This document shows, piece after piece, positions 1 to 6,864 of a stretch of 9,141 nucleotides of DNA. The notes under the pieces are model-generated. The model was not told the DNA's origin, did no database searches, and saw only the letters and a list, made by a program, of their open reading frames with translations. The stretch lies in the NCBI GenBank assembly GCA_964388965.1, contig CAYMCP010000103.1, positions 1 through 9,141 on the forward strand, in the 5' to 3' direction. This DNA comes from Albibeggiatoa sp964388965. Lineage in GTDB: Bacteria; Pseudomonadota; Gammaproteobacteria; Beggiatoales; Beggiatoaceae. A program made the translations under genes and the position numbers. How positions within the stretch are numbered: position 1 is the first letter of the stretch; every line of letters starts with the position of its first letter.

Positions 1-36
1 TGACTCAACTTCAAAGTTTAACATATTTCTTAGATT

Positions 37-270
37 TCAAATCGGTTCTATAAGACCACCGCCAAAGAGCCACTCAAAAAAATCACCCTTAAGAGAACAG
101 CACAAAAAATGTTCACCTTCAATGATGGTAGCTTTACAGTAGTAAGATGGAATAGCTACTATCAAACTCACAATGAACGTAAAAATAAACCAAAATATGA
201 TTTTTATATCAGGTTTAAAGCATAAAAATAACTCTTGTTTAAATTCATTGAACAGGTTTTGATCATCCAT
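37..270 (-). CDS. Small hypothetical membrane protein
   Basis: I do not recognise a family. From the ATG at 270 the product is 77 residues; a TTG at 288 would add six more. I prefer the ATG because AAGG lies 8 bases upstream of it, while the TTG has no ribosome-binding site. The protein has an acidic/polar N-terminus, a charged stretch, then one strongly hydrophobic segment of about 20 residues (IIFWFIFTFIVSLIVAIP) and a cysteine-containing C-terminal part (FLCCSLKGDFFEWLFGGG). This suggests a single-pass inner-membrane protein. It is isolated: nothing else lies on its strand until torD, more than 400 bp upstream. Function is unknown, and a chance ORF in AT-rich DNA is possible, though the clean hydrophobic segment and the start signal argue for a real gene. 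Confidence 0.4.
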   Translation of the reverse strand: MDDQNLFNEFKQELFLCFKPDIKIIFWFIFTFIVSLIVAIPSYYCKATIIEGEHFLCCSLKGDFFEWLFGGGLIEPI

Positions 271-447
271 ATAGCGTACCTTACGCAAGACTATTTATAA
301 TGTTTAAATCTTGCATTTTATTTTAGAATTACCTATAGCGTAATAAATTTTCTAATATATTTTTAATGATCGTAGGAGAATCACCATTTTCTCATTCTCA
401 GATGCCGAGACTGCAAAAGAACTGCTAAAAATACCATTTTTTCGCTC

Positions 448-465
448 GTAAGTTATTGACTTTAC
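448..465 (+). repeat. Partial copy of GTAAGTTATTGA repeat
   Basis: The sequence GTAAGTTATTGACTTTAC matches the first 12 bases of the repeat copy at 646-689 exactly and then diverges. Like that copy it is preceded by TCG. The similarity fades after about 18 bases, so this is either a decayed or a truncated member of the family. Confidence 0.5.
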
Positions 466-527
466 GTCATCGAAAGTTTTAAAAATGAAGTTCTCTTACA
501 GCCTCAGCACATAGTAACGATGTGTAG

Positions 528-570
528 GTAACTTATTGATTTTATTCAAAATACTAAAAAGTACCCAAAC
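528..570 (+). repeat. 44-bp repeat family, copy A
   Basis: This 43-base unit begins GTAACTTATTGATTTTATT and ends AAAAAGTACCCAAAC. It lines up along its full length with the unit at 646-689 and with the reverse complement of 584-627. The conserved parts are the GTAAnTTATTGA head and the AAAAnTGTCCGAAC-like tail; the middle is AT-rich and variable. In this copy the tail has drifted (GTACCCAAAC for GTGTCCGAAC). Confidence 0.6.
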
Positions 571-583
571 TATTAGACCAATA

Positions 584-689
584 CTTCGGACAGTTTTTGT
601 GAATTATTAAATATTTCAATAAGTTACAAATATAAGCGTTCTTTCGTAAGTTATTGATTTTATTATATGCTTTAAAAAAGTGTCCGAAC
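584..689. repeat. 106-bp palindromic repeat pair (MITE-like)
   Basis: Two 44-bp units of the same family face each other. The left one (584-627) is inverted and begins CTTCGGACAG; the right one (646-689) ends GTGTCCGAAC. Their GTAA(C/G)TTATTGA heads point inward across an 18-base spacer at 628-645. The whole unit can fold into one long imperfect hairpin, with TTCGGACA/TGTCCGAA as its outer tips. Such palindromes without coding capacity resemble miniature inverted-repeat elements. It sits between the torD stop and the gene-free stretch, so it may also fold in the torD mRNA 3' region. I cannot assign it to a named family. Confidence 0.6.
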
Positions 690-716
690 CATTGTTAGAC
701 TTAACACGCTAAAAAA

Positions 717-1463
717 TTACCAGCTTGGTTCTACGCCTTGCATAAATTTAATTGGCACTTCCTCTGGTGCATTTCGCTTAGGTCTTAAACGTTCTGCGAT
801 TTCTTCAGAGGTTGGACGAGGCTGCTCTAAAATACCTGCAATCACATCACGCAATTCATCTAAATACTGCGCAACCAACATGACTAAACCCGCATAAAAA
901 GGTGTATCACAACGTTGTACCACCTCGCTGGCAAAGTCGCCTATCCAAAGCAAAATATGCTCATCCATAAATTTTGCAGCATCAGGCAAGGCTTGTGGAT
1001 TATCACGTAATTTCATTAAATTTGCAATAAATTCTAATTGCAATACCAAATGGTCATCCGCTCGAATTCGCCAATTTTTTGCCGCTAATTCATATTTCTG
1101 ATACCAATTGCGTATTTCAAACATAGACTCCTGATGGGTAATGTGATCCTCTGAAATCCATACCGATTCATAAGGTGATACGCCAACACTACTATTGAGA
1201 AAAATTGCAGCAAAATCAGCAGCTAAAGTATTTAAAAACATCTTATCTAATTCTTTCGGAAGCGTTTGTATTGCTTTCTGCATTAATTCGCGCGCATAGC
1301 CACCTTTTTCTGTTTGTAGTTCAAAGCCTAAATTATCTGGAAAATTAATAGCTTGTAAATCTTGTAATGTTTTTTCTTCAAGCTCTTTATCCAATAATAC
1401 GGCAAAGGTTTTTAAATCATCGCAAACTGCTAGCCGAAATGCACTCACAACATCTTGTGTCAT
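717..1463 (-). CDS. TorD/DmsD-family molybdoenzyme chaperone
   Basis: This 248-residue cytoplasmic protein looks like a TorD-family redox-enzyme maturation chaperone. That family binds the Tat signal or the apo form of a molybdenum (bis-MGD) oxidoreductase and helps cofactor insertion before export. Visible family features are an all-helical composition, PYESVW at 97-102, the signature RADDHLVLQLEFIANLM at 134-150 (compare PDHLxxELxFM in the family), and FMDEHILLWIGDF at 165-177. Length is normal for the family (about 200-260). The C-terminal tail after 215 is polar and proline-rich. The ATG at 1463 is preceded by GGGATGATGGAAT, a loose ribosome-binding site. It lies 126 bp downstream of ispB on the same strand. 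No molybdoenzyme is present in the window, so its client is unknown; the family call is firm, the specific member is not. Confidence 0.75.
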   Translation of the reverse strand: MTQDVVSAFRLAVCDDLKTFAVLLDKELEEKTLQDLQAINFPDNLGFELQTEKGGYARELMQKAIQTLPKELDKMFLNTLAADFAAIFLNSSVGVSPYESVWISEDHITHQESMFEIRNWYQKYELAAKNWRIRADDHLVLQLEFIANLMKLRDNPQALPDAAKFMDEHILLWIGDFASEVVQRCDTPFYAGLVMLVAQYLDELRDVIAGILEQPRPTSEEIAERLRPKRNAPEEVPIKFMQGVEPSW

Positions 1464-1589
1464 TATTCCATCATCCCTATGTTTATAAGCGTTTTAGCAT
1501 AACCCAATCCAGACAAAATTAACAACAACATTCAGCTAAAATTTGTATTAGATTTTATCTTTAAGCATTGCACACTGTATCAAATTAAT

Positions 1590-2561
1590 TTAATGAGTAC
1601 GGTTTACTGAAAAATGAGCAAGTGCTAATAAAGCTTGTTTATATTTAGAATCAGCTACAGGTGTAAGCGCATTAATAGCTAATTCTACTTCTTTTTGTGC
1701 CGCTTCCATCGTTAATTTAATGGCTGGCGTGGCACGAATTGCAGTGATAACTTCATCAATATATTCTTTACCACCATTAATGATGGCTTCCCGTAATATT
1801 TTTTGTTGCGTGGGCGTACCCAAACGTAATGCGTAAATTAGCGGTAAAGTAGGCTTGCCTTCCATTAAATCATCACCTATATTCTTGCCAATATCCTCAG
1901 AACTAGAACCATAATCTAACGCATCATCTACAATTTGAAACGCCGTACCTAAGTGCATTCCAAAATTGGAAATCGCAGTTTCAATTTCTGCTGTTTGGTT
2001 GCTAATTACGGCACTAAGTTGTGCAGCCGCTTCAAACAATTTTGCTGTTTTAGAACGAATCACTTGTAAATAATCCGCTTCAACAATATCTGGCTCATGA
2101 CAGTTAAGTAATTGTAATACTTCACCTTCTGCAATAATATTAGTCGCATTGGCTAAAATCTCCATCACGCGCATATCGCGCACATCTACCATCATTTGAA
2201 ACGAACGCGAATATAAAAAATCTCCGACTAATACACTCGCTTCATTACCCCAAATATTATTTGCTGTTTCTTTGCCACGACGCATATCAGAAGCATCTAC
2301 CACGTCATCATGCAGCAAAGTGGAGGTGTGAATAAACTCAATCACCGCAGCTAAGGTAATATGATGTTTTCCGCTGTAGTGTAATGCTCTAGCACACAAT
2401 AAATGTAAAATTGGGCGCAAACGCTTACCGCCGCTATTAATAATATAGTGGCTAATTTGATTGACCAATACAACATCAGAACGAAGACGAGTACGGATTA
2501 ATTCATTGACTGCCTGCATATCATCACTGATAAGGCGTTGGATAGCTGCAACATCCATCAT
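1590..2561 (-). CDS. ispB: Octaprenyl (polyprenyl) diphosphate synthase IspB
   Basis: A long-chain trans-prenyltransferase that adds isopentenyl diphosphate units to farnesyl or geranyl diphosphate, making the C40-class side chain of ubiquinone or menaquinone. The 323-residue length is typical. Seen in order: GGKRLRP at 44-50 (IPP binding), the first aspartate-rich motif DDVVD at 85-89 followed by MRRG, the KT pair at 171-172, FQIVDDALDY with the second motif DDALD at 212-216, and GDDLMEGKPTLPLIYAL from 229. All metal-binding aspartates are intact. Residues just before the first motif (HTSTLLH) are small, as in long-chain rather than farnesyl synthases, but exact chain length cannot be read. 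Two adjacent ATGs (2561 and 2558) could start it; the ribosome-binding site is weak (AGGGC, some distance upstream). The usual neighbours rplU-rpmA are not found upstream in this window. Confidence 0.93.
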   Translation of the reverse strand: MMDVAAIQRLISDDMQAVNELIRTRLRSDVVLVNQISHYIINSGGKRLRPILHLLCARALHYSGKHHITLAAVIEFIHTSTLLHDDVVDASDMRRGKETANNIWGNEASVLVGDFLYSRSFQMMVDVRDMRVMEILANATNIIAEGEVLQLLNCHEPDIVEADYLQVIRSKTAKLFEAAAQLSAVISNQTAEIETAISNFGMHLGTAFQIVDDALDYGSSSEDIGKNIGDDLMEGKPTLPLIYALRLGTPTQQKILREAIINGGKEYIDEVITAIRATPAIKLTMEAAQKEVELAINALTPVADSKYKQALLALAHFSVNRTH

Positions 2562-3113
2562 GATTGTAGTATTTTGCCCTAGTTGGTGGTAAAGTGACTA
2601 TTTTGTGATAATTTAACGGTGAGTTAAAATTTTATTATTTTTCGTAATTTCAATGCGTTTTAGCTGTGACATTGGTGCATTTAGAGCACATAGCTTGAAA
2701 TCATCTTATCTGAAAGCTCGACGACAATCCATCAAATCTGCGCACAGTATCATAGTTGCAGTGTGCATATACTCAAACTAATTGGGCTGGCATCTTAGCA
2801 CAAAAAAATCGTTATTTATAACATTGTCAGGTAGGCGCAACAATTCTTATTTTGAACTTTGTAGGAACGAAGTCGAGAATTGATATTGTAGGATGCTGAT
2901 GCGTTTAGTTGGGTGATGACGCAGTGCATTGTCACAGGGAAAAGTAATATTTTTATAACTCATTGATTGAGTAAATATTCCTTATGTTGTTGCATCAAAT
3001 GAGCTTATCAAGTAATCTGTGTGTCGTTCTATAACGCTTCTTTTATCTCCCTAATTTAACACAATTAAGCTGCGTAAGGTAAGTTTTTACAATACAGAAA
3101 CAATTTGAATCTA
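2562..3113. other. Gene-free spacer between divergent ispB and DUF3301 gene
   Basis: About 550 bp with no supportable ORF, tRNA or rRNA. It must hold the promoters for ispB (minus strand) and for the DUF3301/CHAT pair (plus strand), but I see no promoter with both boxes well matched. Small dyads are visible: TTTAAC/GTTAAA at 2612-2628, CAATTCT/AGAATTG at 2841-2882, and ACTCA-TTGAT-TGAGT at 2959-2973. Two GTAGGA blocks (2861 and 2889) give the middle a repeat-like look. The length and patchy dyads suggest a decayed intergenic insertion, though that is inference. Confidence 0.5.
2841..2882. repeat. Imperfect stem-loop in intergenic spacer
   Basis: CAATTCT at 2841-2847 pairs with AGAATTG at 2876-2882. 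Inside it ACTT and AAGT can pair around TGTAGGAACG. The loop segment TTGTAGGA is echoed immediately downstream as ATTGTAGGATGC. This resembles the short dispersed GTAGG-type palindromes found between genes in many AT-rich bacteria. No T-run follows, so it is not a standard terminator. Confidence 0.3.
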
Positions 3114-3446
3114 ATGAATTTAACATCTATTCTTTTTTTATTAATGCTTGGCGCGATGACTTGGTTTTGGTTCGACACCTTACATGTATTAGAGGTCGCC
3201 CGAACTCACTGTAAACGCTATTGTGAACAGTATTATTTACAATTATTGGATGATTCTATTTCTTTAACTGCTATTAGCTTTGCACGTAATAAACGTGGTC
3301 AACTCGTTTTACAACGTAATTATCGTTTTGAATTTCATCATCAAGGTGAAGATGTGCGTTTGCAAGGTAGTTTAATTATGCGCGGTAAGCGATTGATGAT
3401 GATAGATATTCCTGAATATATGGAAAATACTTTTTTTGAGCATTAA
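3114..3446 (+). CDS. DUF3301-family single-pass membrane protein
   Basis: A 110-residue protein that matches the DUF3301 pattern of gammaproteobacteria: a short N-terminal hydrophobic segment (SILFLLMLGAMTWFWFDTL) followed by a basic, cysteine-containing stretch (ARTHCKRYCEQYYLQLLDD) and a small beta-rich domain with YRFEFHHQGEDVRLQG and a closing RGKRLMMID. The likely topology is one membrane anchor with a cytoplasmic domain; the molecular function of the family is not known to me. I chose the ATG at 3114 because the protein then starts right at the hydrophobic segment, as family members do; a TTG at 3105 would add three residues. Neither has a strong ribosome-binding site. Its end overlaps the start of the CHAT gene by 11 bases, so the two are probably cotranscribed and translationally coupled. 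Confidence 0.7.
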   Translation: MNLTSILFLLMLGAMTWFWFDTLHVLEVARTHCKRYCEQYYLQLLDDSISLTAISFARNKRGQLVLQRNYRFEFHHQGEDVRLQGSLIMRGKRLMMIDIPEYMENTFFEH

Positions 3447-4821
3447 ACCGTCTATTATTGCGCCAACACTGATCCCAAACGATGTTTATAAATTAAATCA
3501 AAAATTAAAAATTGCATTTCAGCGTAAAATAGTTAATTATGATTTATTGAGACAATTTGGGCGAGCATTGTGGGATTGTTCCAATCTTAATGTAGATATA
3601 ACGCTAAATATTGTTATGATAGAAAAATATCAAGAACTTGCATGGGAATGTTTATATCATCCACAAGCTTATTTTATCGCGCAACATACGCCAATTATTC
3701 GCCGAACGGTTGCGATTCAAAACCCAAGTCATTTTAATTACCCTTTAAGAATTCTTCATTTCACTAGCGAAGCTTCACAAACACATTATTTAAATTTAGC
3801 GGAAGAGCAATATTTTCTGTATCAGGCACTGCGGTCGCCAATTCAAAATCAACAAGTCTTATTAAATAGCACTAGATATGGGAATTTTGCGCAATTTAAA
3901 ATTTTATTACAACAATATTGGGATATAGTAATTTTAAGCGCACATAGTATTGATAATAAAATAGTATTTGAATCAGAAATAATGAGTTATCAGTCAATTA
4001 TCCAAGCTTTTAGTGATGCAAATGTACAGTGCGTGGTACTGGCTACTTGCGAGTCCGCTGAGTTAGCTTACAAATTACAGCAATTAGGTATACCTTGCGT
4101 TGTTGGAATGCAATTTAATATATTAGATCGCGCTGCAAGTTTATTTATCAGTCAGTTATGTCAAGCTGTTATAGAAGGTAATACATTATTTCAAGCTGTT
4201 CAAATCGCTCGTTGTACGATGCAAAACTTACTAAAACCCAATGAGCAATGGCAGGAAAATGAAACAGGGCAGTGGTTTATACCTTGTTTTTACGCACAAT
4301 TAGAAACGCCTAGATTTTTAATAAAAAAGCCAGTATCAATCCAAAATCATACCTATTCAGTAAAATTATTAATCGGACGACGTAAGCTATTTTATGAATT
4401 GGAAAAATTATTATTAGCAAATAAAAAAATATGGTTATATGGTGTTGGTGGTATCGGTAAAACGGCACTTGCACAAGCATTACAACAACATTTTATCGCT
4501 TTACATAAACCCATCTACTACGTTGAAATGCCAAATAATTTACCGTCAGAGCTGCCGGTGCTCGCTGTTTCGCGCCATAAACCTCCGCCCGGTTGGATAG
4601 GGTTTGAATTACCTGCCCCCACTGAAACTGAATTTGTACGTTATGCACAATATCAAGGTTTGGCATATCCAGATTTGCAATTACGCTTGATTTACAAAAT
4701 GTTACAAGGAAATTATCAGGGATTGCAACTGCTACAAAGTTTACCATTTACGACCCAAGCAAATATCTTGCGTCAACAATTATGTGTGATACAACGTTAT
4801 TTAAAAGCTTATAAACGTTAA
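3436..4821 (+). CDS. CHAT-domain protease fused to compact P-loop (STAND-like) domain
   Basis: A 461-residue protein with two recognisable parts. Residues about 100-290 form a CHAT domain (caspase-like cysteine protease fold): the hydrophobic strand DIVILSAHS carries the candidate catalytic His170, and VVLATCESAELAYKL carries the candidate nucleophile Cys205, followed by GIPCVVGMQFNILDRAA, typical of CHAT. Both catalytic residues are present. Residues about 312-460 begin like a STAND/NB-ARC NTPase: LIGRRKLFYELEKLL, then Walker A GVGGIGKT at 336-343. Only about 35 residues later comes LPVLAVSRHKPPPGWIGFEL, which looks like the sensor strand ('TSR') region, so the part that should hold Walker B seems absent. 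The N-terminal 100 residues are unassigned. The start is TTG at 3436, behind GGAAA, inside the preceding gene. CHAT-STAND proteins are often linked to stress or defence; here the role is inferred only from fold. Confidence 0.75.
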   Translation: MSIKPSIIAPTLIPNDVYKLNQKLKIAFQRKIVNYDLLRQFGRALWDCSNLNVDITLNIVMIEKYQELAWECLYHPQAYFIAQHTPIIRRTVAIQNPSHFNYPLRILHFTSEASQTHYLNLAEEQYFLYQALRSPIQNQQVLLNSTRYGNFAQFKILLQQYWDIVILSAHSIDNKIVFESEIMSYQSIIQAFSDANVQCVVLATCESAELAYKLQQLGIPCVVGMQFNILDRAASLFISQLCQAVIEGNTLFQAVQIARCTMQNLLKPNEQWQENETGQWFIPCFYAQLETPRFLIKKPVSIQNHTYSVKLLIGRRKLFYELEKLLLANKKIWLYGVGGIGKTALAQALQQHFIALHKPIYYVEMPNNLPSELPVLAVSRHKPPPGWIGFELPAPTETEFVRYAQYQGLAYPDLQLRLIYKMLQGNYQGLQLLQSLPFTTQANILRQQLCVIQRYLKAYKR

Positions 4822-4999
4822 ATATTGATAATCTTTACTAAGCTTTTTTATTCACAATGAAAGTAATGAACTGTATCAATCATAAAATAATTTTATCTAT
4901 TTGGGGATGATTATTGTTATAAAAAAATTTCATTCTCAATTACAACTGTCTTATACTGATAAAGCTCAATTGTGACCATAACCATAAGAGGATGAATTT

Positions 5000-6754
5000 A
5001 TGTCGATGACACGCCGCGAATTTTTACAAGTAATGGGTATTGCTAGTGCAGCAGGCTTGTTTCCAAAAGCTTTATTCGCAAATAATGCTAAACATTTCTA
5101 TGATATACCTCAATTTGGTCAAGTCCGCTTACTACATATTACCGACTCCCACGCTCAATTACAGCCAATCTATTTCCGTGAACCGAATGTTAATTTAGGG
5201 TTTGGTAGCATGGAGGGTAAAGTGCCCCATTTGGTTGGTGAAAGTTTGCTGAAACATTTTAATATCCCTCCCAACTCATTAGAAGCACACGCATTTACTT
5301 ATATCGATTTTGCTAGTGCTGCACAAAAGTATGGGAAAGTAGGCGGTTTTGCCCATTTAGCAACTTTGATTAAACAATTACGCCAAAGTTATGGAGCAGA
5401 TAAAACTTTATTACTCGATGGTGGCGATACATGGCAAGGCTCTGGTACCGCCTACTGGACACGCGGTAAAGATATGGTTGGTGCATGTAATCAATTAGGC
5501 GTAGACGTGATGACAGGGCATTGGGAATTTACTTATTTAGCAGATGAAATTTTATCTAATATCCGTGAGTTTCAAGGCGATTTTGTTGCGCATAATGTAC
5601 TAGTCAAAGATGAAGCATTATTTGAGGGTTCGCCTGCTTTTGATGAGGATACTGGTCATGCGTTTAAACCCTATACGATAAAAGAGTTAAACGGTGCGCG
5701 AGTTGCGGTTATTGGGCAAGCTTTTCCTTATACGCCTATTGCTAATCCAAGTCGTTTTATTCCTGATTGGACATTTGGCATTCGTGACGCGGAAATGCAA
5801 GAATTGGTAAATAAAGTACGCGCCGAAGAAAAACCGGATGTCGTAGCTGTTATTTCGCATAATGGTATGGATGTAGATTTGAAAATGGCTTCAATTGTTA
5901 CTGGTATTGATGTCATTTTAGGTGGTCATACGCATGACGGTGTGCCGCAACCTACTGAAGTGAAAAATGCAGCAGGTATGACATTAGTTTGTAATGCAGG
6001 TTCAAATAGTAAATTTGTTGGTGTGTTAGATTTTGAAGTTAAAAATGGCAAAGTGAAAGATTATCGCTATCGCTTATTGCCCATATTTAGCAACTTACTC
6101 GAAGCGGACAAAGACATGCAAGCTTATGTGGATAATGTGCGTAAGCCATATTTATCACGTCTGAATGAGCAATTAGCAATCGCTGATCAAGTATTGTATC
6201 GTCGTGGTAATTTTAATGGTACATTTGATCAAGTTATTTGTAATGCTTTGCGTGAAGAACATGATGCACAAATTTCATTATCACCCGGTTTTCGTTGGGG
6301 TACGAGCGTACTGCCAGAGCAACCGATTACGATGGAAAATGTGTTAGATCAAACTTGTATCACTTATCCAGAAACTTATGGACGAGAAATGACAGGTCAG
6401 GAAATTAAAACAATTTTGGAAGATGTATGTGATAATCTTTTTAATACTGATCCATATCGTCAACAAGGCGGCGACATGGTACGTGTTGGCGGTTTAGACT
6501 ATGTATGTGAGCCAATGCAGCGTATGGGGCAACGCATTTCAGAAATGACTTTAGATGACGGTACGCCGGTTAAAATGGGTAAGAAATACAAAGTGGCAGG
6601 TTGGGCAACCGTTGGCGCACAATCCGATGGTCGCCCGATTTGGGATGTGGTTGCTGATCATTTACGACAGGTGAAAACAGTAAAATTGGATAAAATCAAT
6701 ACGCCTAAGTTAAAAGGAATCGGCGATAATGAAGGTTTAGCTGATTATATTTAG
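5000..6754 (+). CDS. soxB: SoxB thiosulfohydrolase (sulfate thiol esterase), Tat-exported
   Basis: SoxB acts in the periplasmic Sox thiosulfate-oxidation pathway, hydrolysing the terminal sulfone from the cysteine-bound sulfur chain on SoxY and releasing sulfate. The 584-residue length fits. It opens with a Tat signal (TRREFLQ at 4-10, hydrophobic stretch, likely cleavage after LFA at 25-27). The calcineurin-like/5'-nucleotidase fold ligands are all visible: ITDSHAQ (Asp49, His51), GGDTW (Asp143), GHWEFTY at 173-179, which is the SoxB form of GNHEFD, SHNGMD (His287) and GGHTHDG (His310, His312). These form the family's di-manganese site. The C-terminal 5'-nucleotidase domain follows. AAGAGGA lies 7 bases before the ATG at 5000; a second ATG at 5006 also keeps the Tat motif. 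No other sox gene is adjacent. A TATACT at about 4953 could be a -10 box, but its -35 partner is weak. Confidence 0.95.
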   Translation: MSMTRREFLQVMGIASAAGLFPKALFANNAKHFYDIPQFGQVRLLHITDSHAQLQPIYFREPNVNLGFGSMEGKVPHLVGESLLKHFNIPPNSLEAHAFTYIDFASAAQKYGKVGGFAHLATLIKQLRQSYGADKTLLLDGGDTWQGSGTAYWTRGKDMVGACNQLGVDVMTGHWEFTYLADEILSNIREFQGDFVAHNVLVKDEALFEGSPAFDEDTGHAFKPYTIKELNGARVAVIGQAFPYTPIANPSRFIPDWTFGIRDAEMQELVNKVRAEEKPDVVAVISHNGMDVDLKMASIVTGIDVILGGHTHDGVPQPTEVKNAAGMTLVCNAGSNSKFVGVLDFEVKNGKVKDYRYRLLPIFSNLLEADKDMQAYVDNVRKPYLSRLNEQLAIADQVLYRRGNFNGTFDQVICNALREEHDAQISLSPGFRWGTSVLPEQPITMENVLDQTCITYPETYGREMTGQEIKTILEDVCDNLFNTDPYRQQGGDMVRVGGLDYVCEPMQRMGQRISEMTLDDGTPVKMGKKYKVAGWATVGAQSDGRPIWDVVADHLRQVKTVKLDKINTPKLKGIGDNEGLADYI

Positions 6755-6864
6755 AATTTTTTGATAGTGCTGTAAATTAGCGCGCAGAAAATTGTAGTAG
6801 CACACGCTATTTGATAAATTTTGGCGTTTAATCCGTTACAATTAGATTTTCTTTAGGAAAAAAT

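Larger units (their letters stand above)
271..716. other. Gene-free AT-rich stretch with repeats
   Basis: No convincing gene is seen between the small membrane-protein ORF and the end of torD. The stretch is very AT-rich. Its right half (448-689) holds several copies of a repeat that starts GTAA(G/C)TTATTGA, described in separate entries. The left half has a short open stretch at 386-451 behind an AGGAG that ends in the first repeat; it is too short to call as a gene. No clear torD terminator (a hairpin with a T-run read on the minus strand) is visible just after 717. Confidence 0.6.

Noticed and set aside
448..689. CRISPR array
   Set aside because: The repeat units occur in both orientations with irregular spacing and variable middles, unlike CRISPR direct repeats.
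4493..4747. Minus-strand 84-codon ORF within the CHAT gene
   Set aside because: It is antisense to a well-supported coding frame with Walker A and CHAT motifs and has no recognisable protein features.
4900..4935. Fur-box-like GATGATTATTGTTAT upstream of soxB
   Set aside because: Matches only part of the consensus in AT-rich DNA, and soxB is not an expected Fur target.
5728..5916. Minus-strand ORF inside soxB
   Set aside because: Shadow of soxB; low complexity and no ribosome-binding site needed to explain the region.
6811..6842. argG promoter TTGATA / TACAAT
   Set aside because: Both boxes are near consensus, but the 20-base spacer is too long for a standard sigma-70 promoter; mentioned only in the argG entry.
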